Shown here piece by piece: positions 12,401 to 64,000 of a DNA stretch of 64,000 nucleotides. A program made the position numbers and the translations under genes. The stretch spans positions 930,001 through 994,000 of the forward strand of contig OY987307.1 in the NCBI GenBank assembly GCA_963920635.1, written 5' to 3'. This stretch comes from Pseudeuparius sepicola (taxonomy: Eukaryota > Arthropoda > Insecta > Coleoptera > Anthribidae). The notes under the pieces are model-generated. The model saw nothing but the letters and a program-made list of their open reading frames with translations, ran no database searches and had not been told where the DNA came from. Position 1 is the first letter of the stretch. Every line of letters begins with the position of its first letter.

Positions 12401-15400
12401 TTAAAAGAATCTAAAACTTTCGTACAAGGCATTTTTCAACATAACCTCAAATTTTGGGAGAAAATGGCGGAAAACTCAAGTTTCAGTTTTTTTTTTATCG
12501 TAAAAATAACATAATACTTTACTATTACTACTTACAACATACAAATCTGTGCAGTTTTATCCCACAAATTTCGGTAGAGTAAACATCGGTTTATAAGCTC
12601 CATGAAAGCATCTAATTTCGGAAAATTATCGGATTGCCCTTTCACGTAATCCTTGTCCATGATAATTTACCTGCACTACACCATAACTACACAAACAATA
12701 TAAAAATAAATAAGAATAACGCTATAATAAATCGCGCAGGTATCTACTAATGTTTTGAGTAAGCGCACTCGAATATTTATCGTATATGTTTCATATACAC
12801 ATACTTTAACCACAGTGTCACATGACAAAGATGAAAGATAATTATAGTTTCCGGCATGTGCAGCATAAACATACACCATTTTGTCAATACACGGAATACA
12901 TTCGTAACAAAAAAAGTATTTGTGTAACAACATTTTTGTGTGATGGGAGAAACCTGGGTTTTTATTTTTTTGATGGAAAAACCCATTTTTTCCCGGGTAG
13001 GGTTTTCATATGTCAAATTTCTGGTTTCTTTCATTTTAAAATTACTTGTTAAAAAACGATTATTTTGATACCAAATAACCCTACATTTAGAATTTATAAT
13101 TTATTATTTTCAAATATTTATTGTTTTTTGGATTTTTTCAAGGGTTTTTTCGTAAGTAATATCATAAGTGCATCTAATTTTTCCGAAAAAAATAAAAAAA
13201 AACACGTTGCTAAGTAATATTTTAATAAGAAGCATGCAACAAAAATCTGAGTCGAAGACGAGGATTTGTGCACCTGCACGAATACATTTTGTTAAAAAAA
13301 TATTACTTAGCATTGTGTTTTTTTTATTTTTTCACGGGAAAAATTAGATGCCCGACTGGTATTTGACAAGACTATTTCATGAGTAACAGATTATTCTGCA
13401 TACACATAGCTTACAAAACATACTACCTATTATACAACAGCTGTCAAGTTTTGCTGTGGGTAAACTCGAAAAAAACTGCTGACAGGTGCTGTCTTACAGT
13501 TTTTCCATCTAGAAACCATTTGTAATTCAAACTTGCGCGTTTGTGATTGGTGGAAATTAAGACGAGGGAAATAGTCCCTTGAAAAGACCCGCTTTGGGCT
13601 TTTATTGAGAATTTACGAATTTTATAAATAGGAAAATAGGTACCTACTTGTTTTATGTGTCCTCAATTTGACCACATTAGGAAAATATTGTTTACTGCAA
13701 TATTTACATTCCGCTACTTTTTTATTTTTATGTTTTCATTTTTAATTATTCTAAACTGTGTCCATTCTTCAGACCATTAAATAATTTGTAGAAAGTGGAA
13801 ATGTTTTCTACAAACTGAAACCTGAAACTGACTCTTACCCTATAATTTACATTCGCGATTCGCTCTATACTATGTTTTACTACGTATTATGTATCTATGT
13901 CAAAATTCTTGTCATGTCATGTATCAAATCTGTCAAAAGTCAAAAAATAATAAATTGAAAAACTCAAGGGAATTAACGAAAAAACCCGACCCGGTTTAAA
14001 CCCTCTTTTTCGAAAAAAAAACTCAGGGAAAAAACCCTCAAAAAAACCAAAGGAATTAATCAAAAAAACCAACCCGGTTTAAACCCTACTTTGGGAAAAA
14101 TCCTCTAACGGAATAAGCCCTCCGCACATCTCTAGTATTAGTTAAAGCTCCAAGGTTGCAACACATTAAATAATAGATATTCATATGCAAGCTGGAGACA
14201 TTTTAATAGAAGTTCAATTTGCTTCTGTTCCACGAATCGATGCAAGGTACCTGCAACATTGCAATTCCGTTTCTCCTGACAGGCACAGAGGTTACCACGT
14301 TTGGCGTTCTGGACAATAGAATAGAAGAAAAAAATAAATGCGGGTTAAAAGCCGTTATTTCATTTATTATGTTGGTGTATCTACTGTAAACTGAGTACGA
14401 TTTTGGAGCGATTAAAAATGTTGTCAAGTACCCTATTTACATGAACTAATGCTGATGGAATAAGTTTTATTTATAAGAGCCGTATTGTATAATGTAATCC
14501 GTTCATTTCTTCATGGAATCGTTATCCTTTTAGGCTCCCCCGGCAAACTTAAACACAGCCTCGACATAAACGTCGGCGCCCTACTGCCCGGCGCGCCGCC
14601 CCCCAAGCTGCGCGACCTCAAACCCCGGAACGAACCTTGCGACGATTCCGAACCGACCACCGCGACCTCCGCGACCCCTGAAAATGCCGACGACAGACCC
14701 GTCGCCTTCGACGGCGACACCGTCGAGGTTCTGCACAGCATCACCAGGGATCGGGCGAGGCTGCCGTTGAGGAGACGCCCGTCCACGAGGCGGGCCAGGA
14801 AGGAGGCGTTGAGAACGTCGGGGATCGACTTTGACGCGGGGAAAAACGAAGAAGAAACTGTTGAAGCGACGGGCGTTAGTATGGTGTTCGGCAGAAATGA
14901 AGGAAAAGAACCGGGCGATGAAGAAGTAGATAATAAGAGTGTTGTAGGAAAAAGGACGAAGTTAGGTGAAGATGATAGCGGAGCAGTTGGCAACAAATTC
15001 GAGAGAGTACGAGAGCCAAAGCGGAGCGGAAACGAATTGAGTTCTACTGCCGAAAATAACCCCATAATCGACGGAGAGCCTAAGGCGACAGACGACCCGA
15101 AACAGTCGTCGTCACTCTTCGCGGATAACGACCTCTTCCAGGCAGTCGAAGAAGAGAAGAAAGGGGGGTCGTTATTTTTGGATAGTCCAGATTCGGATGG
15201 TGGACTGTTTGGGAAGAAATCGAAACAGAAGGAATTGGGAAAGCGAGGAGAGAGAAAAGAGAAGAAGTCGCTGTTCGATGATAGTAGTAGCGATGATGAT
15301 CTGTTTGGTGGGGCAACGGGTAGTTCCAAGGATAGGCAGAAGCATAGAGGTAAGATTTGTTTTTCGATTAATGGATTTTGTTCAAATTTTTTTAATAATC

Positions 15401-17070
15401 AGTTTTGCATAATCTTGATGAATCAATCAATGATCGACAATCGGCGACTTTCCAGATGGGTGAAAAGTTACAACTATATCTCCAACAAATCAATAAAATA
15501 CGAGGAGTTTAGGCCAATAAACTTATTGCTGCCATTTGAAAAAGTGTTCGAAATTGTAGTTAAAATCCAGTTAAATGAATTTCTGGATATGGCAGATATT
15601 TTAACAATATATCAAACTGGGTTTGGTAAAACATTCTCTTGTGAAATTGCCCTTCAAACATTAGTTTGTAATTGGAAATCTGAAATTGATAAAATTGTTG
15701 TCTTTTTAGATGTAAAACGTGCTTTAATATTGAAATTCTCTTGGAAAAGTTATCGAATTGCATTCAAATGGTTCAGAAATTATTTAAATAATAGGCACCA
15801 GTTTGTGAAAAATTTAAGGAAAGTGTGTATAACAAAATTCTTTGTAAAAATGGTGTACCTCAGGGATCTGTTTTGTGACCCCTTTTATTTATTATTTGTA
15901 TTAATTAAAAAAATGTCAAATTCAGCTTCTTGCTGATGATACATTAATTTTGTTTAGGTGATGCATTGGATATAATTAAAAATAATATACAGAGTGGTTC
16001 ACTATAAATTGACACCCCCCCTTAACTTGTAAATTTTGACTTTTGAGGTTAGAAAAAAGTTTTTTTACGAAAGTTCTAGATACTAATACAAAGTTTTTTG
16101 TGACGCTATTGGACCTTATACAGTGTGTTCTAGAAAGTTGTGGCAGACATTACTTATCTTTCTTTAAATGGAACACCTTATATATTTTTTGATTATTGAA
16201 TTATATGCATTTTTTCAATTCCAATGAAGTATAATATATGAAAACAAATGGCAAATTATAGTCATAATTATTAATTATTGACAGTTTGCAAGTATATTCA
16301 TGCTTTGGAAAACAAAAAGGGCTATTGAAAAATGAGAAATTTTAAATAGTACCATAGTTAATAAACTTGGTCAGATTTATTGTTTGAAATTTAATTTTTA
16401 TTGAAAACGACAATAACATTTAGAAAAAGGTTATATAAGTATTACAAATTCTCCACATGGCCTCCATCTTTCTCAATGAATTTATTGATATTTGCTACTA
16501 ACTTTCTGTTTATTGAGTCAACGATAAAATTGCTGTGTATGTGGATTTCTTCCCGAATTTTACCTTTCAGTTTTTCTACATTTTCCAGTCTGTCATAATA
16601 AATTATGTTTTTTTAAATAACCCCACAAAAAATATATATCTTTAACATGTTAAAGGACAGTGTCAATTTATAATAAATGAGCCACCCTGTACAAGATTTA
16701 AATAATTTGAACATATTTCGATAAATTAAAATTAAATGTGTCAGAAACAAAATTTATGATTATATGTAATAAAAAAATAAATGAGAGTTTTACACATCAT
16801 TTGAAAATAATGAAAATACCCAGCTTATTTCAAAAATGAAATACTTGGCAATTTTTTGGATATAAATTTAAATTTTACCGCACATTTATTATTTGTCTAA
16901 AAAAATTAGTAAGAAAATTGTCATGCTAGGACTATTTTCTTATGTTTTATTCTGCTTTTGTTTTAGCACCTGTACCATCCACAGTGCAAAAGAAACCTAT
17001 GAAGACAGTCATAAAAAAATTGGATAACAAAGAAACTGACGAAGATCCACTTTCCGCCTTGTTTAAATAG
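3308..17070 (+). CDS. FAM21: FAM21 / WASHC2, WASH complex subunit, 16 coding exons
   Basis: FAM21 is the long subunit of the pentameric WASH complex, which drives Arp2/3 actin branching on endosomes; its tail recruits the complex through retromer VPS35 and binds capping protein (family knowledge). Exons: 3308-3421, 3472-3651, 3708-3850, 3931-4117, 6706-6870, 7569-7698, 8219-8377, 8429-8538, 9445-9708, 9815-10838, 10894-10989, 11045-11252, 11601-11848, 11966-12265, 14534-15349, 16967-17070; they total 4248 bases, 1415 residues. Residues 1-208 are the conserved head (NTQFIENRVYEDD; PKDIYADRPMPFLIG). Residues ~265-1110 are an acidic tail of repeated LF motifs (LFDDDTIFDDDDLF). A capping-protein-type motif follows (VLHSITRDRARLPLRRRPST, near 1175), then more LF motifs, and the end reads DEDPLSALFK. 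Only the exon 12 donor (GG) is irregular. Length is close to human FAM21 (about 1340). Confidence 0.9.
3472..3651 (+). CDS. FAM21: FAM21 exon 2
   Basis: Residues 39-98. It contains the family signature SLRNTQFIENRVYEDDE and a helical segment before it. The acceptor is TTTCTTTTAG and the phase is 0 at both ends. Confidence 0.9.
3708..3850 (+). CDS. FAM21: FAM21 exon 3
   Basis: Residues 99-145, with VMRGLQVIEKYFDKVEV, which corresponds to the helical AVNYGLQVLDSAFEQLD segment of the human head. It ends in phase 2. Confidence 0.88.
3931..4117 (+). CDS. FAM21: FAM21 exon 4
   Basis: Residues 146-208, LQPKDIYADRPMPFLIGSEE followed by an acidic serine run. This is the best-conserved block of the family and the end of the head. 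The donor is GTAAGT. Confidence 0.9.
4337..4380 (+). ncRNA. Hammerhead-ribozyme-like motif in FAM21 intron 4
   Basis: The stem I strands GTAAC (4337-4341) and GTTAC (4376-4380) pair perfectly. Between them are the core CTGATGA (4342-4348), a stem II of GGCT/AGCC, GAAA (4364-4367), and a two-base-pair stem III (A-U, C-G) with loop GTGC. The predicted cut is after A4375. This short-stem-III layout is that of hammerheads in Penelope-like elements. One extra U (4349) sits between the core and stem II, so activity is uncertain. Flanking Penelope coding sequence is not seen. Confidence 0.5.
5067..6272. mobile_element. Mariner-like foldback element, TA target duplication
   Basis: The arms 5067-5530 and 5810-6272 are long imperfect inverted repeats. 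The outer ends read CTGAGTGGCCCATTTGGAAT and the reverse complement of ATTCCAAATGGGCCACTCTG, each flanked by TA. There is no transposase. A partial relative (inner arm only) occurs at 60330-60575. It lies in FAM21 intron 4. Confidence 0.8.
6706..6870 (+). CDS. FAM21: FAM21 exon 5
   Basis: Residues 209-263, beginning IKGSETSSEFDYSG; low-complexity polar sequence. The acceptor TTTTTCCAG and donor GTGAGT leave phase 0 at both ends. Confidence 0.78.
6871..7568. other. FAM21 intron 5, nothing recognised
   Basis: This is a 698-base intron with normal splice sites. I see no coding exon, RNA gene or bounded repeat in it. Confidence 0.5.
7569..7698 (+). CDS. FAM21: FAM21 exon 6
   Basis: Residues 264-306, with TFAEQLATKLGNVI, matching the SFADELAARIKG segment of vertebrate FAM21. 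It ends in phase 1 with GTAAGT. Confidence 0.85.
7760..8160. repeat. Dispersed repeat shared by several introns
   Basis: The segment with AACTACACAAACAATATAAT and the following stretch (GAGCATCTACTATAAATTGA...GTCAAGTGCC) recurs at 12680-12800, 14340-14440 and 42780-42850 in partial form. The ends are not defined. Confidence 0.5.
8219..8377 (+). CDS. FAM21: FAM21 exon 7
   Basis: Residues 307-359. It contains SGLFSGGTGLFDEDSEDDLF, close to the human [21 protein letters not shown], the first clear LF-acidic-LF retromer-type motif. Phase 1 at the end. Confidence 0.9.
8429..8538 (+). CDS. FAM21: FAM21 exon 8
   Basis: Residues 360-396, VSNRDENKNAVPARVDKNEN...; charged and poorly conserved. It is included because the acceptor, donor and phases (1 in, 0 out) join exons 7 and 9 without a stop. 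Confidence 0.75.
8735..8752 (-). repeat. LTR-retrotransposon primer-binding-site relic (tRNA-Lys type)
   Basis: On the minus strand TGGCGCCCAACGTGGGGC follows the sequence ...TTACAAAT. This is the usual primer-binding site complementary to the 3' end of tRNA-Lys(CTT). The plus strand just beyond begins TGTAACAA (8756), as the inner end of an LTR would. No gag-pol reading frame remains next to it, so this is a relic. The outer LTR end is not found. Confidence 0.6.
9043..9350. mobile_element. Foldback MITE in FAM21 intron 8
   Basis: The arms are inverted copies. The outer part is ATAGCTTTCAGACTCAATGT / ACATTGAGTCTTCAAGCTAT, and the inner part is CACAATGGCCGT at 9211 against ACGGCCATTGTG at 9252. 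The element ends about 100 bases before FAM21 exon 9. Confidence 0.7.
9445..9708 (+). CDS. FAM21: FAM21 exon 9
   Basis: Residues 397-484. LFDSDDSSEEDIF, MPLFDDEPPELE and PLFDDEKK are LF-acidic motifs. The start is the AG at 9443-9444, the only one giving phase 0 and the open frame; the preceding pyrimidine tract is weak. Confidence 0.82.
9815..10838 (+). CDS. FAM21: FAM21 exon 10 (main LF-repeat exon)
   Basis: Residues 485-825, the longest exon. It opens IPIGGVSIFGDSNIFS (human IPAGAVSVFLGDTDVF) and then carries about eight LF-acidic units, for example LFDDDTIFDDDDLF, LFDESSSDDEF, LFDDNIEQSDDIF and LFDDVSSYDETDDIF. In vertebrates such repeats bind VPS35 many at a time. Confidence 0.9.
10894..10989 (+). 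CDS. FAM21: FAM21 exon 11
   Basis: Residues 826-857, NNPWLIGIKEDLYSFDSFSV. Short and phase 1 at both ends. The donor is GTGAAT. Confidence 0.75.
11045..11252 (+). CDS. FAM21: FAM21 exon 12, irregular donor
   Basis: Residues 858-926, with SISLFDPTPPPDDDWD and RSSLFDVEPPSL. The frame requires the exon to end in phase 2. The only good match is ...ACCAG followed by GGGAGT, a consensus donor (GTGAGT) with G in place of T. No usable GT exists nearby in that phase; the alternative is AG/GTCGAG at about 11170, which would delete the second LF motif. The reading frame continues open to a stop at 11347 if unspliced. Confidence 0.7.
11405..11465. repeat. Short hairpin with GGACAAA(T/C)GAACTACTG arms
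   Basis: CAGTAGTTCATTTGTCCC and GGGACAAACGAACTACTG are inverted copies around a 26-base loop. The same arm sequence appears three more times, at 17390-17610 beyond the FAM21 stop. Confidence 0.7.
11601..11848 (+). CDS. FAM21: FAM21 exon 13
   Basis: Residues 927-1009, VEMSDDSSFYPYASSSRRLS... . It enters with one base completing the codon from exon 12 (phase 2) and leaves in phase 1 at GTAAGC. Confidence 0.78.
11966..12265 (+). CDS. FAM21: FAM21 exon 14
   Basis: Residues 1010-1109, with KKVSLFASDNENSDTDDSF (another LF-acidic unit) and a helical SISERLQNMQQQTY near the end. Phase 1 in and out. Confidence 0.82.
12266..14533. other. FAM21 intron 14, repeat-rich
   Basis: About 2.3 kb. It holds the dispersed repeat at 12500-12900 (also at 42640-42990), a foldback at 13171-13351, and at 13960-14110 a repeat with ACCCGACCCGGTTTAAACCC that returns inverted at 63350-63480. 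No exon is recognised. Confidence 0.6.
13171..13351. mobile_element. Small foldback MITE
   Basis: CATCTAATTTTTCCG at 13172 and CGGGAAAAATTAGATG at 13335 are inverted, and the pairing continues inward through GCTAAGTAATAT / ATATTACTTAGC. No coding capacity. Confidence 0.65.
14534..15349 (+). CDS. FAM21: FAM21 exon 15
   Basis: Residues 1110-1381. It opens PGKLKHSLDINVGALLPGAP (human IGKIQANLAINPAALLP), then VAFDGDTVEVLHSITRDRAR and LRRRPSTRRARKEA, matching the capping-protein-interacting segment, then LF units SSLFADNDLF and KSLFDDSSSDDDLFGG. The first 250 bases are GC-rich compared with the rest of the gene. The opposite strand has a long empty ORF that is only a shadow. Confidence 0.9.
15430..15987 (+). 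pseudogene. Dead non-LTR reverse transcriptase, 5' part
   Basis: A frame open from exon 15 into the intron reads FRPINLLLPFEKVFEIVV...LNEFL, a decayed RPIS-L-F-KI-E motif, then YQTGF and VVFLDVKRA. In another frame LLADDTLILF (near 15925) is the catalytic YADD-type box. Frameshifts make it nonfunctional. It is split by the mariner-like element that follows and resumes at about 16690. Confidence 0.75.
15990..16689. mobile_element. Mariner/IS630-type element with TA duplication
   Basis: The terminal inverted repeats are CAGAGTGGTTCACTATAAAT on the left and, read inward from the right, CAGGGTGGCTCATTTATTAT; both continue into ATTGACAC. TA flanks each end (15988-15989, 16690-16691). It is 700 bp. 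The minus strand at about 16595-16425 encodes a transposase tail ending KFIEKDGGHVENL, typical of mariner-type transposases with most of the gene deleted. Confidence 0.82.
16690..16920 (+). pseudogene. Dead non-LTR reverse transcriptase, 3' part
   Basis: This resumes the element interrupted at 15987. Conceptual pieces such as LKLNVSETKFMI and a later LAIF-LDINLNF match the post-catalytic region of jockey/CR1-type reverse transcriptases. Several stops are present. Confidence 0.6.
16967..17070 (+). CDS. FAM21: FAM21 exon 16 (C-terminus)
   Basis: Residues 1382-1415 and the TAG stop. DEDPLSALFK is the insect form of the conserved FAM21 end (human FDDPLNAFGG). The acceptor TTTGTTTTAG gives the matching phase 1. 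Confidence 0.9.
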
Positions 17071-17212
17071 TTTTAAAGTTTACTCGTTACTTTGCGGAAA
17101 GTTGTTAATGGTAAGTAATTATTATTGTGCGATAGTGATATTATTGTATGATTATTACTTTAGTTTTAAGCATGAAATTGTTGAAATTACTTTTTTGAAT
17201 ACCACTGGTACT

Positions 17213-17218
17213 AATAAA
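17213..17218 (+). terminator. FAM21: FAM21 polyadenylation signal (candidate)
   Basis: AATAAA lies 143 bases beyond the FAM21 stop codon. It is the first canonical hexamer after the stop on this strand. Confidence 0.55.
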
Positions 17219-17384
17219 GTATTATTTATCATAGAAACTGCAAAAGCACAACTAATTAGTTTTCCTATAATTTAATTTTTTAAAAGAGGTTTTAACCGCC
17301 TATCTAAAAATGCCTCCCACTTCACAGATTTGTAGATATCACTATATTGATGCACATTGAAGTTGACAAGCATTCCATGGGACA

Positions 17385-17610
17385 AATGAACTACTGCCCA
17401 TAAAAGGTCTGTTCCAACAGTTGAATTTAAATTCTCTGTTTCGGACATCTTTCTAGTTATTTGATTGGCTCTGACGAGTTGGGAACTTTCCGTTGGAACA
17501 AACCCAAAACAGATTGCAAACCTTCTGAGCACTAAGGGACAAATGAACTACTATCCATACAATTGATTGCAACTCTGTCAGCTTTGTGGGACAAACGAAC
17601 TACTGTTCAT
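17385..17610. repeat. Three copies of a GGGACAAA(T/C)GAACTACT motif
   Basis: The motif occurs near 17390, 17545 and 17590, each followed by a CAT-containing tail, in the short convergent intergenic stretch between FAM21 and msps. It is the same motif as the arms of the 11405-11465 hairpin. Confidence 0.65.
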
Positions 17611-17826
17611 ACGATAACTCTGAAATCTGTAATTGCTAATGGAATGTGTGAAATTTGTTTTACTTTTAAGTTATATTACAGTCATAAAATTTCTTAAGTT
17701 TGAAATGGGTTAGTGATTCATGAATACAAAACTTAGACTGGCCATTGTGTTTGCAATGTTAGTTTTATTGAATTACTTGAATTTAAGGCAAATATGAACA
17801 AAAACTCTTTTTCCAATGTAATAAGG

Positions 17827-17832
17827 TTTATT
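17827..17832 (-). terminator. msps: msps polyadenylation signal (candidate)
   Basis: On the minus strand AATAAA lies about 290 bases beyond the msps stop (18121). With the FAM21 signal at 17213 this leaves roughly 600 bases between the two converging transcripts. Confidence 0.5.
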
Positions 17833-18120
17833 ATTTTAATATTAGATACTTGCAATCGCCTAAAAACTACAATAACATTAAGATACAAAAAAACGCTTAG
17901 TAAAACGAAATGTAGACAATCCGAATCGGACAAGAATAAATAAAAGAAAAAGAAACGTAGAAAGTACAATAAATAAGACAACGGGGCTACACTCCTGTTT
18001 TAATCAGTGGTCAAATAAAATCTATCACATTCAAAAAACGCGTGTGGGGACAATACTTTAACGCCTAGTTAGGTCATCGACGCTACGTTTGGAAAAAAGT
18101 GGGCAAGTCTGAATGGTCTC

Positions 18121-63299
<45,179 letters not shown>

Positions 63300-63349
63300 C
63301 TGCGGAAGGCAAACGCCGAAAAAAATGGTAACAGATTCAGAGATTCATT

Positions 63350-63480
63350 AACTATTCCTTTGGGTTTTTTTGAGGGTTTAGACCGGGTCGGTTTTTTTCG
63401 TTAATGCCCTTGGGTTTTTTCAATACATTATTTTTTGACTTTTGACAGCATTGACACGACACGACATGCATTTTGACAGT
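63350..63480. repeat. Fragment of the ACCCGACCCGGTTT repeat, inverted
   Basis: AGACCGGGTCGGTTTTTTTC, CCTTGGGTTTTTTCAA and TTTTTTGACTTTTGACAG are the reverse complement of strings at 13930-14000 in FAM21 intron 14. Confidence 0.65.
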
Positions 63481-64000
63481 ACATACGTACATACATAACA
63501 TAATACATAGGTTGCGTTCAATGCGCTCCCAAATCTGTAATCGCTGCCGGCGCGTTACGTCAATGTGCATTGAACGGGCAGAAATGACAGACAGCGCTCT
63601 CTATCGCTGCCCTCGGTTCGGCAGTGATTCCGTTTTTGCTAGATTTTCTCGGTAGCGGACTTATCATGTTTCTATCCTTTTTTTATCATTCCTGCTCTCT
63701 CTGTTATTCTGAAACGCTTAACCTCGAAATTCCTGTTGGGGTATCGTAAATTTTGTTTGTCCAAAAAGAGTAATTATTCAAGCAATAAATAAATAAAAAA
63801 TTGTAAGGAAAATTGTAAGAGACAATAATTGTGGAAAAGTGGTTATATCTCCTTCTTGTATCACCAACCCTGTGCAGTTGTTTATTGTTTCTTGGTCGTC
63901 ATTATAAAAATGAGCCAAAATGGTAAAAAATAGACACAGAAAATCAAGTTATTCTAAAATAGAAAATACCGAAAATAAATACATAAACATAACCTTGGCT
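63481..64000. other. msps intron running off the right edge
   Basis: No exon recognised. CATTGAACG and CGTTCAATG at 63520-63580 form a loose inverted pair around a GC-richer stretch of about 60 bases. Confidence 0.4.

Noticed and set aside
14511..15329. 272-codon minus-strand ORF
   Set aside because: Shadow of FAM21 exon 15; a serine- and phenylalanine-rich antisense of an LF/acidic repeat protein, with no recognisable domain.
17272..17532. 86-codon minus-strand ORF between FAM21 and msps
   Set aside because: No recognisable domain, it spans the GGGACAAA repeat motif, and it lies in the expected 3' UTR region.

Overview
The window is AT-rich nuclear DNA of an animal, most likely an insect (a beetle would fit, but the order cannot be fixed from this sequence). 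The evidence is three intron-containing genes with metazoan cell-biology products, GT-AG introns, and introns crowded with insect-type transposons (mariner/Tc1, hAT, P-like, non-LTR retrotransposons, foldback elements).

Three protein-coding genes can be reconstructed exon by exon. (1) A TBC1D10/EPI64-type Rab GTPase-activating protein on the minus strand: only its first two coding exons (2704-2452 and 595-403) are here, and the gene runs off the left edge. (2) FAM21 (WASHC2), the long tail-bearing subunit of the WASH complex, on the plus strand: 16 coding exons from 3308 to 17070, about 1415 residues, ending in the family's DPL...LF-type C-terminus. Its exon 12 seems to have a GG donor. (3) The XMAP215/CKAP5/mini spindles microtubule polymerase on the minus strand: 22 exons from 63299 down to the stop at 18121, about 1457 residues. 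It covers the TOG2-TOG3 linker, TOG3, TOG4, TOG5 and the C-terminal tail; TOG1 and TOG2 lie beyond the right edge. Intron phases match at every junction of all three models, apart from the one odd donor dinucleotide in FAM21.

The TBC1D10-like gene and FAM21 are head to head, with about 600 bp between start codons. FAM21 and msps converge tail to tail, with about 1 kb between stop codons. Both TBC1D10-type GAPs and WASH/FAM21 act in endosomal traffic, so a shared promoter is a reasonable but untested idea.

Nearly everything else is repeats inside introns. FAM21 introns hold foldback MITEs, a mariner nested in a dead reverse transcriptase, an LTR-retrotransposon primer-binding-site relic and a hammerhead-ribozyme-like motif. 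msps introns are larger. They hold two hAT families with 8-bp target duplications, a 2.7-kb P-like element with a THAP remnant, two long reverse-transcriptase ORFs, a 2-kb palindromic satellite, and a 610-bp repeat unit that combines a 5S-rRNA-like promoter segment with a 120-nt hairpin. No tRNA, rRNA, CRISPR or operon was found. The least familiar item is the 5S-like/hairpin repeat family (25.9, 27.3, 49.6 and 50.2 kb).
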